From Ruminococcus sp. (lineage in GTDB: Bacteria > Bacillota > Clostridia > Oscillospirales > Ruminococcaceae), in contig JAFXVY010000113.1 of the NCBI GenBank assembly GCA_017534595.1, forward strand, positions 124,001 through 188,000: 64,000 nucleotides of DNA, written 5' to 3'. Position numbers and translations under genes: made by a program. Shown piece by piece: positions 53,027 to 62,420 of this stretch; the stretch's first letter is position 1, and every line of letters begins with the position of its first letter. The notes below the pieces were generated by a model that was not told the DNA's origin, did no database searches, and saw nothing but the letters and a program-made list of their open reading frames with translations.

Positions 53027-53584
53027 TTATGCACGCTCCATGTACTCGCAGGTACGGGTGTCGATCCTGATCCTGTCGCCGATGTTGATGAACAGCGGCA
53101 CTTTGATCTCCGCACCGGTCTCAACAGTGGCGGGCTTGGTAGCGTTGGTAGCGGTGTTTCCGGCAAGACCCGGCTCGGTCTCGGTTACCTCAAGGTCAAC
53201 AAAGAACGGGGGCTCTACGCCGAATACCTTGCCCTTGTAGGAAAGGATCTTGCAGACCATGTTCTCCTTAACGAACTTGAAGTTGTCGGAAAGCTCGCTT
53301 GCGTTTACGGGAACGAGCTCATAGGTCTCGGGATCCATGAAATAATACAGATCGCCGTCATTGTAGGAATACTCCATATCCTTTCTCTCAACAAAAGCAG
53401 TCGGGAACTTGGCGGTAGGATTGTAGGTCTTTTCAACAACGGAGCCTGTGATAACATTCTTTACCTTGGCTCTTACGAATGCAGCGCCTTTACCGGGCTT
53501 AACGTGCTGGAATTCAACGATCTGCATTACGTTGCCTTCCTCCTCAAAAGTAACACCGTTTCTGAAATCGCCGGCTGTGATCAT
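53027..53584 (-). CDS. efp: Translation elongation factor P
   Basis: This 185-residue, three-domain protein relieves ribosome stalling at polyproline. The N-terminal KOW-like domain carries the tip loop [12 protein letters not shown], whose lysine is the site of modification in other species. The C-terminal OB domain ends [21 protein letters not shown] at 53584 ([14 protein letters not shown]) is preferred over 53590 because GGAGG is 9 bases upstream of it and only 3 from the other. The plain lysine loop type is that given 5-aminopentanol in Bacillus, and YfmF, YfmH and a YnbB-like protein are encoded in the same window. Confidence 0.96.
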   Translation of the reverse strand: MITAGDFRNGVTFEEEGNVMQIVEFQHVKPGKGAAFVRAKVKNVITGSVVEKTYNPTAKFPTAFVERKDMEYSYNDGDLYYFMDPETYELVPVNASELSDNFKFVKENMVCKILSYKGKVFGVEPPFFVDLEVTETEPGLAGNTATNATKPATVETGAEIKVPLFINIGDRIRIDTRTCEYMERA

Positions 53585-53667
53585 AAACATATACCTCCAT
53601 AATTATATTATGCCTTTACGGCACACACGATACGCGCACGAAAATGCACAGAAATATCCTTATACTT

Positions 53668-53696
53668 ATTTTACCTTATTTTAAGAGTTTTTGCAA
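53668..53696 (-). promoter_or_regulatory. SigA-type promoter for efp
   Basis: Minus strand TTGCAA (53696-53691), 17-base spacer, TAAAAT (53673-53668), preceded by AAAACAC. The leader would be about 75 bases. Confidence 0.72.
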
Positions 53697-53750
53697 GTGT
53701 TTTAAGAGTATTTTCCCCAGTATTCATAATTTTTTTACAGCTGAAAACGC

Positions 53751-54824
53751 TCAAAGCGTGATAAGCTGCTTGGGAGCATCGGTCATATTGAAACAGCCGT
53801 CCTCCCGCACGACAACGAAATCTTCTATGCGCACGCCGAACCTTCCGGGCAGATATATGCCGGGCTCGACGGTGACGATCATATCGGCCTCTAAGACGTC
53901 GCTGCTCGAGGGTGAGGCAAAGGGCAGCTCATGTATCTCCATGCCTACGCCGTGACCGAGGGAATGTCCGAACTTTTCGCCGTAGCCGGCGTCGGATATG
54001 ATCTTCCTCGATACTGCGTCAAGATCTGCGGCCTTTATTCCCGCCCTTACGGCTTCAATGCCCGCAAGCTGCGCTTGTAATACGGTATCGTAGACATGCT
54101 TCATCTCCTCGGTCGGTTCACCGACGCAGACAGTCCTTGTCATATCGCTGTGATAACCGTTGACGACGGCTCCGAAGTCCATAAGTACGAAATCTCCGGG
54201 CTTGACGGCAGTGTTCCCGGGAACGCCGTGAGGCATCGAGGTGTTGCTGCCGGTCAGGACTATCGTGTCAAAAGACAGCGCCTCGGCGCCGTGGGAAAGC
54301 ATGAAGAAGTCAAGCTCGAGCTGCAGCTCACGCTCGGTCTTTCCGGGTCTGATGACCTCAAGCATTCGCTCAAAGCCCTGCTCGGCGATTCGCTGCGCCG
54401 CGATCATCGACTCGATCTCCTCGCCGCGCTTTACCGATCTCAGCTCTCTGATAGTTTCTGCAAGCTCCTCGGAGCTGTCAAGCTCGCAGTTCAGCTTCGA
54501 GGCAAGCTTTTCAAACTCCGCAACGGTGGTCTTTGAGGTATCAACCGAAGCTTTCACAGCCTCGTGTTTTGCAATAAGCTCGTTGATCTGATCGAACAGC
54601 CTCCCGCGAAGTATGACCTCGCAGCAGGTGACAGTATTGCGGGCTTTCTCGATATATCTGCCGTCGATGATGAGATAGGCGCTGTCACCGAAAACGACCA
54701 GCGTGCCGTCGCTTGATTTCATGCCGATGAAATACCGCCTGTCGGTCTCATCGGTTATGATCGCGCAGTCGGTGAAGGTGCCCAGCTCGCTCATAAGCAT
54801 ATAAAGCGGCGAAAACTCATTCAT
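53751..54824 (-). CDS. Xaa-Pro aminopeptidase (M24B)
   Basis: This 357-residue metallopeptidase removes N-terminal residues preceding proline. The N-terminal creatinase-like domain spans about 1-125; the pita-bread catalytic domain follows. Dimetal ligands lie in [40 protein letters not shown] and VRIEDFVVV. It overlaps the end of aroQ by 8 bases (ATGAATGA), so the genes are coupled. The aroQ, pepP, efp order is common in Firmicutes, and the chemistry (proline peptides) sits well with EF-P. Confidence 0.93.
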   Translation of the reverse strand: MNEFSPLYMLMSELGTFTDCAIITDETDRRYFIGMKSSDGTLVVFGDSAYLIIDGRYIEKARNTVTCCEVILRGRLFDQINELIAKHEAVKASVDTSKTTVAEFEKLASKLNCELDSSEELAETIRELRSVKRGEEIESMIAAQRIAEQGFERMLEVIRPGKTERELQLELDFFMLSHGAEALSFDTIVLTGSNTSMPHGVPGNTAVKPGDFVLMDFGAVVNGYHSDMTRTVCVGEPTEEMKHVYDTVLQAQLAGIEAVRAGIKAADLDAVSRKIISDAGYGEKFGHSLGHGVGMEIHELPFASPSSSDVLEADMIVTVEPGIYLPGRFGVRIEDFVVVREDGCFNMTDAPKQLITL

Positions 54825-55269
54825 CGGTCTTGTTCTCCTCGAAGATGTATTTCAGAGCCTTTACGGCAAGAAAATAGCTTTGCTTGCCGAAGCCTGCGAT
54901 CTGTCCGACGCAGACAGGTGCTATGACCGAAGTGTGGCGGAACTCGTCCCTTGCGTGGATATTGCTCAGGTGTACCTCCACAACGGGTATCTTGATCGCG
55001 GCGATAGCGTCGCGGATAGCGTAACTGTAATGGGTATAGGCGCCGGCATTGATTATCACGCCGTCAAAGCTCTTGCGGGCAAGGTGCAGCTGGTCGATGA
55101 TCTCGCCTTCGTGATTGGACTGAAAGATCTCGCAGTATATCCCCTCGCCGAGAGCAAGCTCGGTGATCTCGGAATTGATGCTGTCAAAGGTATCGGTGCC
55201 GTAAACTCCCGGCTCGCGTTCGCCGAGCAGGTTGAGGTTGGGCCCGTGGATAACGAGTATTTTCTTCAT
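54817..55269 (-). CDS. aroQ: Type II 3-dehydroquinate dehydratase
   Basis: This 150-residue enzyme dehydrates 3-dehydroquinate in the shikimate pathway. [16 protein letters not shown] holds the catalytic Arg/Tyr loop, [10 protein letters not shown] the second block, [16 protein letters not shown] the Asn/His region and [17 protein letters not shown] the catalytic His/Arg. The length is normal for the dodecameric type II family. Its start overlaps the preceding TIM-barrel gene (ATGA). Confidence 0.97.
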   Translation of the reverse strand: MKKILVIHGPNLNLLGEREPGVYGTDTFDSINSEITELALGEGIYCEIFQSNHEGEIIDQLHLARKSFDGVIINAGAYTHYSYAIRDAIAAIKIPVVEVHLSNIHARDEFRHTSVIAPVCVGQIAGFGKQSYFLAVKALKYIFEENKTDE

Positions 55270-56135
55270 CTCTTTACCTCCTGTTTTACTGACTGATAGT
55301 ATTGCTTCATGGCAAGTGCGTCCTCGGTCTGGGTTCCAGCGCTCTCACAGATGAACACAGGCGAGAGACCGTATCTCGCGACAAGCTCCATAAGCGGTTC
55401 ATAATCGGGACCGAAGCCATCGTTATGCTCAAAGGTCAGGTGGCGTTTTTCGCCGCCGGGGACGGTGAACTCAATCTTTGAAAAGTGGCTGTGGAAGCAG
55501 CCGAGCCTCTCCGAGCCGATACGGTCGCGTATCTTGGTGAGCATAGCGTCGTAGTCCTCTATGCTCTTGATGCAGCCGAAGCACCGGGCGTTGAGATGCC
55601 CGAAGTCCACACATGGCAGGAAGCTGTCGTCAAGACGGCAGAGCTCCAGCACCTCGTCAAGGTCTCCGAGCTGGTTGACCTTTCCCATAGTCTCGGGGCA
55701 GAACCGAATATGCTCAAAGCCGCGCTGCACAGCCTCACGCCTTGCACGCAGCAGCGTGTCCTTGGCGAGTTCGAGAGCTTCCTCACGGCTGAGCTTGGCG
55801 CAGGAGCCGCTGTGAATTACTATCCTTTCGGCGCCGAGCCTGTTCGCTGCATCGCAGGTCTGGAGTATGTAATCAATGCTCTTGTCCCGCTTCTCCTTCT
55901 CGATACCCGAGAGCGAGATAAAATACGGTGCGTGAACCGACAGGGATATGCCGTACTTTCCGGACTCGGCTCTGAGAGCGGCGGCAAGCGCATCGCTTAC
56001 CTTGACTCCCCTGCCGCACTGATATTCGTAGTGGTCGAGACCTATTTCTTTCAGATACGCCGGGGCCTCAACGGTCGATTTGTGTGAAACCGAGAAGCTG
56101 TCGGAATTACCTGCGGGGCCGAACCGGGCGCTCAT
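55266..56135 (-). CDS. Endonuclease IV-like TIM barrel protein
   Basis: This 289-residue AP endonuclease 2 family barrel has zinc-type ligands in [35 protein letters not shown] and CFHSHFSKI with [11 protein letters not shown]. This resembles Nfo (endonuclease IV), but the sequence is divergent and a sugar isomerase role cannot be excluded. ATG at 56135 overlaps the yqeG stop (ATGA) and has GGAG 8 bases upstream, so it is preferred over ATG at 56144. It lies in the yqeG, aroQ, pepP, efp cluster. Confidence 0.8.
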   Translation of the reverse strand: MSARFGPAGNSDSFSVSHKSTVEAPAYLKEIGLDHYEYQCGRGVKVSDALAAALRAESGKYGISLSVHAPYFISLSGIEKEKRDKSIDYILQTCDAANRLGAERIVIHSGSCAKLSREEALELAKDTLLRARREAVQRGFEHIRFCPETMGKVNQLGDLDEVLELCRLDDSFLPCVDFGHLNARCFGCIKSIEDYDAMLTKIRDRIGSERLGCFHSHFSKIEFTVPGGEKRHLTFEHNDGFGPDYEPLMELVARYGLSPVFICESAGTQTEDALAMKQYYQSVKQEVKR

Positions 56136-56626
56136 CGAATGCACTCCGATCTGTCCGGCAGGAACGGCTTTTCGCAGGCTCTCTTGAACCTGAACGGCAG
56201 GCTCGTCTCCGGCTCTATCGGAAAAACGAATATAGAGCGTATGCCCTTGAGATTCGAGCCCAGCACATCGGTGAATATCTGATCGCCCACAGCTGCGACC
56301 TCGCGGTTGGTAAGACCCATACGTTTTATCGCCCGGGAATACCCAAAGGTCAGCGGCTTCTTGCCCTCGGCCTCGAATTCAAGGCCGAGCTGATCGGCAA
56401 ACGGCGTCACCCGCGGCGGGTGATTGTTGGAAACGATCATAAGCTTTATCCCCGCCCTCTTCATGGTACTTAGCCAGTCGAGGCTCGACTGCGGCGGTAT
56501 GGGATTGTTATGTGTGGTGAGGGTATTGTCGAGGTCGAGGATGAGCCCCTTGATATTCTTGCGTCTCAGGAACTCCGGGGTTATCCCGCCGACCTTGTCG
56601 AACACATAGGTTGGCTTAAAAAACAT
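56132..56626 (-). CDS. yqeG: YqeG family HAD-IIIA phosphatase
   Basis: This 164-residue HAD hydrolase has the nucleophile motif LILDLDNTLTTHNN (about 28), motif II MIVSNNH, and the C-terminal acidic block VGDQIFTDVLGSNLKG. ATG at 56626 is chosen because AAGGAGC lies 6 bases upstream; the ATG at 56647 would place that site inside the gene. YqeG is conserved in Firmicutes near ribosome-assembly genes; its substrate is uncertain, with phosphatidylglycerol phosphate proposed for relatives. Confidence 0.92.
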   Translation of the reverse strand: MFFKPTYVFDKVGGITPEFLRRKNIKGLILDLDNTLTTHNNPIPPQSSLDWLSTMKRAGIKLMIVSNNHPPRVTPFADQLGLEFEAEGKKPLTFGYSRAIKRMGLTNREVAAVGDQIFTDVLGSNLKGIRSIFVFPIEPETSLPFRFKRACEKPFLPDRSECIR

Positions 56627-56689
56627 ATAAATGCTCCTTGCAGTCAAAAGAAAAAGCGGACAACAATTTGCCCGCTTTCAGTTTACATA

Positions 56690-56863
56690 TCAGTATTTGC
56701 GCTTACGAGCAGCTTCGGATTTCTTCTTGCGCTTTACCGAAGGCTTTTCATAGTGCTCTCTCTTACGGACTTCTGCGATAACGCCGTCCTTTGCGCACGA
56801 TCTCTTAAATCTCTTAAGAGCCGTATCCAGAGTCTCGTTCTTGCCAACACGGATTTCTGCCAT
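56690..56863 (-). CDS. rpsU: 30S ribosomal protein S21
   Basis: This 57-residue very basic protein begins [20 protein letters not shown] and ends in an Arg/Lys-rich tail ([18 protein letters not shown]). It joins the small subunit platform and aids initiation. ATG at 56863 has GGGAGG 9 bases ahead. The transcript has a leader of about 170 bases that folds into a multibranched structure reaching up to the ribosome binding site. Confidence 0.96.
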   Translation of the reverse strand: MAEIRVGKNETLDTALKRFKRSCAKDGVIAEVRKREHYEKPSVKRKKKSEAARKRKY

Positions 56864-56877
56864 TATCATTCCCTCCC

Positions 56878-57009
56878 TTTGCCACCGTTGACAGAGGCAA
56901 CATATCGGCACAGCTTGCTTTCGGTGAATAGTGAAGGTAGGCTGCCTATGCAAACCCCGAACGTCCTGACGTTCAGTGTCCTTACGGACTCTCTGTCATA
57001 AAAGCAAAG
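56878..57009 (-). promoter_or_regulatory. Structured leader of rpsU (candidate cis-regulatory RNA)
   Basis: Closing helices pair CTTTGC (57009-57004) with GCAAAG (56883-56878) and GACAGAG (56997-56991) with CTCTGTC (56897-56891). Inside are GTCC-GTAA-GGAC (56989-56978), GAACGT-CAGG-ACGTTC (56974-56959) and a small TAGG-CAG-CCTA hairpin near 56940. The closing helix ends next to the GGGAGG site. This could be S21 autoregulation; I recognise no named motif. Confidence 0.5.
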
Positions 57010-57040
57010 CTGATATATAGCCAATATGATTACAAATAAC

Positions 57041-57069
57041 ATTATACTATACCGCGCCTGAAATGTCAA
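57041..57069 (-). promoter_or_regulatory. SigA-type promoter for rpsU
   Basis: Minus strand TTGACA (57069-57064), 17-base spacer, TATAAT (57046-57041). Confidence 0.9.
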
Positions 57070-57131
57070 GTGGTTTATAAAAAAATCTTAAGAAAAATTG
57101 AAGAGCTGAAACAGATTTGACAAATTACATA

Positions 57132-59561
57132 TTACTTTGCAACGATGTTGACAAGTCTGCCCTTAACATAGATCTCCTTGACTACCGTTTTACCCTCGAT
57201 AGCCTTGGCTACGCCCTCATCCTGCTTGGCAAGAGCAACGGCGTCGGCCTGCTCGATGTCTGCGGGAACGTTGAGCTTGCCCTTGAGCTTGCCGTTGACC
57301 TGAACAGCGATCTCGATAGTGTTCTCCACCAGCTGAGCCTCGTCATAGGTCGGCCAGCTCTCGTAAGCGATAGTCTCGGTGTGGCCGAGAACGCTCCAGA
57401 TCTCCTCGCCGATATGAGGCGATACGCAGGAGAGCATCTTGATAAAGCCCTCTGCATAAGCCTTCGGGCACTTCTCGTTCTTGTAGCACGCATTCACGAA
57501 GATCATCATCTGAGCGATGGCGGTATTGAATGCGAGCTGCTCGTAGTCGTCAGTTACCTTCTTGACGGTCTGGTTGTAGACCTTTGCGAGTGCGCCGTCG
57601 TCGGTATCGGTGAGGTTGCTTTCCTCGGTAAAGAAATTCCATACACGGTTTAGGAACTTTCTTGCACCCTCAACACCCGCCTGGCTCCAGGGCTTGCTGA
57701 CCTCGAGGGGTCCCATGAACATCTCATAGAGCCTTAGAGTATCTGCACCGTACTTGTTTACGATATCCGAGGGATTGACAACATACTTCGGGAAGCGCTT
57801 GCCCATCTTGATGCCGTTCTCGCCGAGGATCATGCCCTGGTGAACGAGCTTCTTGAAAGGCTCCTTTGTGGGAGCGAGACCCTTATCGTAAAGGAACCTG
57901 TTCCAGATGCGCGAATAGATCAGATGACCCACTGCGTGCTCGGGGCCGCCGATGTAGAGATCCACGGGCATCCAGTGCTTGAGGAGCTCCTGATTTGCGA
58001 ACTCCTTGTCGTTGTCCGGGTCGATGTATCTGAAGAAATACCAGCTCGAGCCGGCGCTTCCGGGCATTGTCGAGGTTTCGCGCAGACCCTTTACGCCGTT
58101 GTGATCGTAGTGCTTCCACTCCTCGGCGTTCTCGAGGGGTGCCTTGCCGTTCTTGCCCTTGTAGTCATCCAGTTCGGGAAGGATAAGCGGCAGCTCGCTG
58201 TCATCGAGAACGTGTATCTTTCCGTCCTCGCCGTGAACGACGGGAACAGGCTCGCCCCAGTAACGCTGACGTGCGAAGATCCACTCGCGGAAATGATAGT
58301 TGACAGTTCTCTTTGCTCTGCCCATACCCTCGAGCTTGACTGTTATAGCCTCCTTGGCCTCTTCAACGGTCATGCCGGTGAATTCCTCGGAGTTGATGAG
58401 CTTATAGCCCTTGCCGAGGTACTCGGTCTTTTCCATAGCAGCCTCGGAAACGTCGATGTGCTCATTCTTTCCGTCGATGACCTGGAGCATATCAATGTTG
58501 TGAGCGATCGCATACTCAAAGTCTCTCTGATCGTGGCTCGGTACAGCCATAACTGCGCCGGTACCGTAGCTTGCGAGAACGAAGTCGCCGATGAACATAC
58601 GGACTTCCCTGCCGTTCACCGGGTTGATGCAGGTGATACCCTTGAGCTCGCAGCCCGACTTGGTCTTGTTGAGCTCAGTTCTGTCCATATCGTTCTTCTT
58701 CTTGGTCTCGGCGATGTATGCCTCGACTTCATCGCGGTTCTGAACTCTGTCGAGCAGCCTCTCGGTGATCTCTCCGTCGGGAGCGAGAACCATAAAGGTA
58801 ATACCGTAGATAGTCTCGATACAGGTCGTGAAGATCGAGAACTTGCCTCCGCCGACGATATCGAACTCGACCTCGACGCCGGTGGATCTGCCGATCCAGT
58901 TGCGCTGCATCTGCTTGGTGGATTCCGGCCAGTCGATCTCCTCAAGGCCCTCAAGGAGCTTCTCGGCGAATGCGGGCTGGTCTATTACCCACTGCTTCAT
59001 ATTCTTTCTGACAACGGGATAACCGCCGCGCTCCGACTTGCCGTCGATGACCTCATCGTTGGAGAGCACGGTGCCCAGTTCCTCACACCAGTTGACGGGC
59101 ATATCAACATACTTTGCATAGCCGTCAAGGTAGAGCTGCTTGAAGATCCACTGAGTCCACTTATAGTATTTCGGGTCGGAGGTAGCTATGAGCTTTGACC
59201 AGTCATAGTCAAACCCGAGCTCGCGCAGCTGCTTCGAGAAGGTCTCGATATTCTGCTGAGTGAAGCCGTTGGGGTGATTTCCGGTAGCAACCGCATACTG
59301 CTCCGCGGGCAGACCGAAGGAATCGTACCCCATGGGGTGAAGGACGTTATAGCCCTGCATCCTCTTCATCCTCGAGACGATATCCGTGGCGGTATAGCCC
59401 TCGGGATGACCTGCGTGCAGACCCACGCCGGAGGGATAGGGGAACATATCCAGCGCGTAGAACTTGGGCTTGGAGAAGTCCCAGACATCGGTCTTGAAGG
59501 TCTCGTGCTCCTTCCAGTATTCCTGCCATTTCTTTTCGACTGTACTGTGATCGTACTTCAT
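57132..59561 (-). CDS. leuS: Leucyl-tRNA synthetase
   Basis: This 809-residue class I synthetase charges tRNA-Leu. The HIGH motif reads GLHAGHPEG (about 45). The CP1 editing domain carries FVLASYGTGAVMAVPSHDQRDFEYA. The KMSKS loop reads GIKMGKRFPKYVVNPSDIV, with Gly replacing the first Ser, a variant I also associate with other anaerobic LeuRS proteins. The C-terminal domain with VQVNGKLKGKLNVP is present. AAAGGAATG precedes the ATG. I see no T-box leader; it is probably read with the upstream operon. Confidence 0.97.
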   Translation of the reverse strand: MKYDHSTVEKKWQEYWKEHETFKTDVWDFSKPKFYALDMFPYPSGVGLHAGHPEGYTATDIVSRMKRMQGYNVLHPMGYDSFGLPAEQYAVATGNHPNGFTQQNIETFSKQLRELGFDYDWSKLIATSDPKYYKWTQWIFKQLYLDGYAKYVDMPVNWCEELGTVLSNDEVIDGKSERGGYPVVRKNMKQWVIDQPAFAEKLLEGLEEIDWPESTKQMQRNWIGRSTGVEVEFDIVGGGKFSIFTTCIETIYGITFMVLAPDGEITERLLDRVQNRDEVEAYIAETKKKNDMDRTELNKTKSGCELKGITCINPVNGREVRMFIGDFVLASYGTGAVMAVPSHDQRDFEYAIAHNIDMLQVIDGKNEHIDVSEAAMEKTEYLGKGYKLINSEEFTGMTVEEAKEAITVKLEGMGRAKRTVNYHFREWIFARQRYWGEPVPVVHGEDGKIHVLDDSELPLILPELDDYKGKNGKAPLENAEEWKHYDHNGVKGLRETSTMPGSAGSSWYFFRYIDPDNDKEFANQELLKHWMPVDLYIGGPEHAVGHLIYSRIWNRFLYDKGLAPTKEPFKKLVHQGMILGENGIKMGKRFPKYVVNPSDIVNKYGADTLRLYEMFMGPLEVSKPWSQAGVEGARKFLNRVWNFFTEESNLTDTDDGALAKVYNQTVKKVTDDYEQLAFNTAIAQMMIFVNACYKNEKCPKAYAEGFIKMLSCVSPHIGEEIWSVLGHTETIAYESWPTYDEAQLVENTIEIAVQVNGKLKGKLNVPADIEQADAVALAKQDEGVAKAIEGKTVVKEIYVKGRLVNIVAK

Positions 59562-59605
59562 TTTATATCATTCCTTTGCAAATTATATGCTTTGTGATGC
59601 TTGAT

Positions 59606-59947
59606 TCAGCTGCGCCTGAAATGCTCTCTGATATCCTCGTCAAAAACGAGCTTGTATGCGCAGACAACGTCTATCACCGATTCAACGATATAGACGATGT
59701 TCCTGTTGAGGCCGATGCCCTTGATGTTGTCAACGATATGAGTGCATACCATGACCACAAGGAACGCAGCCGTAACAAAGTTCATATACTTGAACCCGAT
59801 GATAAGAGTGAATCCGAGCCCTATGGATACGCCGAGCATTACGATGTTCGCAAAGCCGAAGCCGAGGATGAGGTTCAGTATGGATTTGATGACCATATAT
59901 ACGGCGATAAGGCCGCAAAGATTCCTGCCGTTGACCGAATGTCCCAT
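59606..59947 (-). CDS. Small membrane protein of unknown function
   Basis: This 113-residue protein has four hydrophobic segments (about 12-30, 33-50, 56-72, 82-100) and little else; the ends are polar (MGHSVNGRN, EDIREHFRRS). I do not recognise a family. GGAGGAAGCT stands just before ATG at 59947. It lies between rsfS and leuS on the same strand with gaps of 10 and 44 bases, so it belongs to that operon. Confidence 0.68.
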   Translation of the reverse strand: MGHSVNGRNLCGLIAVYMVIKSILNLILGFGFANIVMLGVSIGLGFTLIIGFKYMNFVTAAFLVVMVCTHIVDNIKGIGLNRNIVYIVESVIDVVCAYKLVFDEDIREHFRRS

Positions 59948-59957
59948 AGCTTCCTCC

Positions 59958-60317
59958 TTACTCCTTTACGACGATATCCGAGATATCGACCTCCTCGGCG
60001 TCGTTCCACAGGCGCTCGAGGTTGTAGTGGTCGCGGGTCTCCTTATAGAAAACATGGACGATAGCCCAACCGTAGTCGAGAGCGATCCAGCTTGCGTTCT
60101 GATAGCCCTCTGTTCTCAGCGGCTCGACGCCCTGCTGCTTGAGCCTGAATTCAACTTCATCGGCAAGAGCCTTGGTCTGAGTGGTGGAGCTGCCGTCGGC
60201 GATAACAAAGTAATCGGCAACGACGGTGATATCCTTGATGCAAAGCACGCGGATATCCTCGGCTCTCTTAGAATCGAGCGCCTTGACGATGATATCGAGC
60301 ATTTCTTTCTGTTCCAT
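59958..60317 (-). CDS. rsfS: Ribosome silencing factor RsfS
   Basis: This 119-residue protein binds L14 and keeps the subunits apart when nutrients are low. It has the family run ALDSKRAEDIRVL, DYFVIADGSSTTQTKALADEV and WIALDYGWAIVHVFYKETRDHYNLERLW. GGAGG lies 7 bases before ATG, and the gene starts 1 base after the nadD-yqeK stop. The order yhbY, nadD, yqeK, rsfS is conserved in Firmicutes. Confidence 0.96.
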   Translation of the reverse strand: MEQKEMLDIIVKALDSKRAEDIRVLCIKDITVVADYFVIADGSSTTQTKALADEVEFRLKQQGVEPLRTEGYQNASWIALDYGWAIVHVFYKETRDHYNLERLWNDAEEVDISDIVVKE

Positions 60318-60318
60318 A

Positions 60319-61524
60319 TTAGTCCTCCTTCATTTTGCTTAGCATAACGAACCGGTTATAGCATTCAAGCGTACATACCGGGATGGAATTCTCCTTGCCG
60401 ACAGAATCGGACAGCGAAAATTTCAGTGCCTCGAGCATGGCCTTTTCAAGACTCTGCACCGCATATCTGCGCATCTTCCTGACATCCTTGTAATCCCTGT
60501 CGGCGGAGATCAGGTCGGCGAGATAGATTATCTGTGCGAGCTTGCTCATGTCCCCGCAGCCGACGGTATGATACCTCACGGCGGCGATGACATCCTCATC
60601 CTTTATCCCGAGCTCTTCTTCGATGTAAACAGCTCCGGCGGGGGCGTGGAAAAGCGGCTGAGCGTTCTTCTCGACCTCGCTTATATCGAGCCTGCATCTC
60701 AGCACGAGCTCCTTCTGCCGCTCCGGCGGCAGCTCCTTGCAGACGTCATGCAGAAGCCCTGCAACGTAAGCCTTCTCGGGATCCTCGCCGTATCTCTCGG
60801 CGAGCCTTACGGCTGCGTTGGCGACGTTGACCGAATGCTGAGCTCTCTTCTTTGAGAGGCAGGATTTGATAAGCTCTCTGTATGCACTGTATTTTTTCTT
60901 GAAGCTGACGGCTTCCTCCCTTGCGGGAGCATAAAGCCCGCGGCTCACAATATATTCTACTACATTTTTGTCCAAATAGCAAGAGGGGTCGGAGCCGTTT
61001 GCGAAAGCATCCCTTATCGCCGTCGAGGAGATCTCAAAGGGCTCGGTCTTAACGACTATCACCCTGCCGTCCTCGGCACCGAGCGATGCTGCCTTGGCTT
61101 CAAGCTCGGCTACGCTGTCCTCTTCCCCGCGGGAAAGTGCGATTATCCCCGCCATGTGCAGGATATCCTCGTATCTGTACCACTTCTCAAAGGTGAGCAG
61201 CTGATCGCTTCCCATTATAAAATACAGCTCACAGTCAGGGTACAGCTCTCTGAAATGCAGCACTGTGTTGTAGGAATAGCTCTTGCCCTCATTCTTCATC
61301 TCGAAGTCGGAGACTTCCACACAGTCAAGATCGGCGAACGCGAGCCTGCACATCTCAAGACGGTCCTGCTCGGAAACGAGCCCGCTGGCGATCTTGTGAG
61401 GAGGTATCTTCGCCGGGATCACGATGAGCTTATCGAGTCCGGCGGCCTCGGCTGCCTTTTCCGCAAGATAGCGGTGGCCGAGATGTATCGGGTCGAAGGT
61501 GCCTCCGAAGAGGCCGAGCTTCAT
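60319..61524 (-). CDS. nadD: Fused nicotinate-nucleotide adenylyltransferase and YqeK HD hydrolase
   Basis: This 401-residue protein joins two enzymes that are separate genes in Bacillus. Residues 1-195 are NadD: MKLGLFGGTFDPIHLGHRYL, PAKIPPHK, FIMGSDQL and the ISSTAIRD motif, converting nicotinate mononucleotide to its dinucleotide for NAD synthesis. Residues about 215-395 are YqeK: KRAQHSVNVA, AGLLHDVCKEL with the HD pair, and VRYHTVGC, a domain known to hydrolyse diadenosine tetraphosphate. ATG at 61524 is preferred; GTG at 61530 overlapping the yhbY stop is possible. Confidence 0.93.
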   Translation of the reverse strand: MKLGLFGGTFDPIHLGHRYLAEKAAEAAGLDKLIVIPAKIPPHKIASGLVSEQDRLEMCRLAFADLDCVEVSDFEMKNEGKSYSYNTVLHFRELYPDCELYFIMGSDQLLTFEKWYRYEDILHMAGIIALSRGEEDSVAELEAKAASLGAEDGRVIVVKTEPFEISSTAIRDAFANGSDPSCYLDKNVVEYIVSRGLYAPAREEAVSFKKKYSAYRELIKSCLSKKRAQHSVNVANAAVRLAERYGEDPEKAYVAGLLHDVCKELPPERQKELVLRCRLDISEVEKNAQPLFHAPAGAVYIEEELGIKDEDVIAAVRYHTVGCGDMSKLAQIIYLADLISADRDYKDVRKMRRYAVQSLEKAMLEALKFSLSDSVGKENSIPVCTLECYNRFVMLSKMKED

Positions 61525-61526
61525 GC

Positions 61527-61823
61527 TCACTTGTGCTTGAGCCTGATGACAGGCTCTTCCTCGTTTCTCTTATAGATTATCGCCTTTGAGCCGATGACCT
61601 GCACTACCTCTGCGCTTATGCGCTCCGCGATCTCTGCGGCAGCCTCGGCAGCAGTGTACATCGAGTTCTCGAGCACCTTGATCTTAATGAGCTCGTGTAC
61701 TCTGAGATAATCGTCGATCTGGGCGAGCTGTGCATCGTTTATCCCGCCCTTGCCTATCTGGAAGGCAGGGTCGAGGGAGTTTGCAAGAGCTTTGAGCTCT
61801 GCTCTTTGCTTGGGTGTTATCAT
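61527..61823 (-). CDS. yhbY: YhbY family RNA-binding protein (CRM domain)
   Basis: This 98-residue protein is a single CRM domain: ITPKQRAELKALANSLDP, then QIGKGGINDAQLAQIDDYLR with the GxxG loop, and VQVIGSKAIIYKRNEE. It is associated with the pre-50S subunit. Its start overlaps the end of rdgB by four bases (ATGA) and it precedes nadD-yqeK. Confidence 0.94.
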   Translation of the reverse strand: MITPKQRAELKALANSLDPAFQIGKGGINDAQLAQIDDYLRVHELIKIKVLENSMYTAAEAAAEIAERISAEVVQVIGSKAIIYKRNEEEPVIRLKHK

Positions 61824-62404
61824 ATATCGGTTCCTTTCAGTTCTGTTATAAGCTTTGCAAGTGCATCGGCGCGGTGGGAGACGCTGTTCTTTTCGTCGGC
61901 GGAGAGCTCTGCGAAGCTCCTGTCGCCGAACATGAAGATCGGGTCGTATCCGAATCCGTTGTTGCCTTTGAAGCCGTATCCTATGCTGCCCTTGCAGCTT
62001 CCCTGAACGGCTATTTCTCTGCCGTCGTCAAGGATGAGGTGTATCGCGCAGATGAACTGCGCTCCCCGCTTTTCCTCGGGCACGCCTTCAAGCTGCTCAA
62101 GCACTCTGCGCGAACGGGCGTCACTGTCGGCAAGGCCCTCATATCTGGCGGAATACACTCCCGGAGCACCTCCGAGGGCGTCTACTGCAAGGCCGCTGTC
62201 GTCTGCGAGAACTGCGCAGTCGGCAAGGCGGAAGATCTCCTGAGCCTTGATCTTTGCGTTCTCGGCAAAAGTCGTACCCGTCTCGTCAGGCTCGGCATTT
62301 ATGCCCGCCTCTCTCTGGGACAGCACCTCAAAACCGATCGGCTCGAGTATCTCTTTGTATTCCCTTATCTTGCCCTTGTTGTTGCTTGCGATTATCAGCT
62401 TCAT
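61820..62404 (-). CDS. rdgB: XTP/dITP diphosphatase
   Basis: This 194-residue Ham1/RdgB enzyme removes non-canonical purine triphosphates. It begins MKLIIASNNKGKIREYKEIL. EPDETGTTFAENAKIKA, the metal site VLADDSGLAVDALGGAPGVYSARY, and the C-terminal FGYDPIFMF and SHRADALAKL blocks are intact. Confidence 0.96.
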   Translation of the reverse strand: MKLIIASNNKGKIREYKEILEPIGFEVLSQREAGINAEPDETGTTFAENAKIKAQEIFRLADCAVLADDSGLAVDALGGAPGVYSARYEGLADSDARSRRVLEQLEGVPEEKRGAQFICAIHLILDDGREIAVQGSCKGSIGYGFKGNNGFGYDPIFMFGDRSFAELSADEKNSVSHRADALAKLITELKGTDI

Positions 62405-62420
62405 ATCTTCACCGTCTCGA

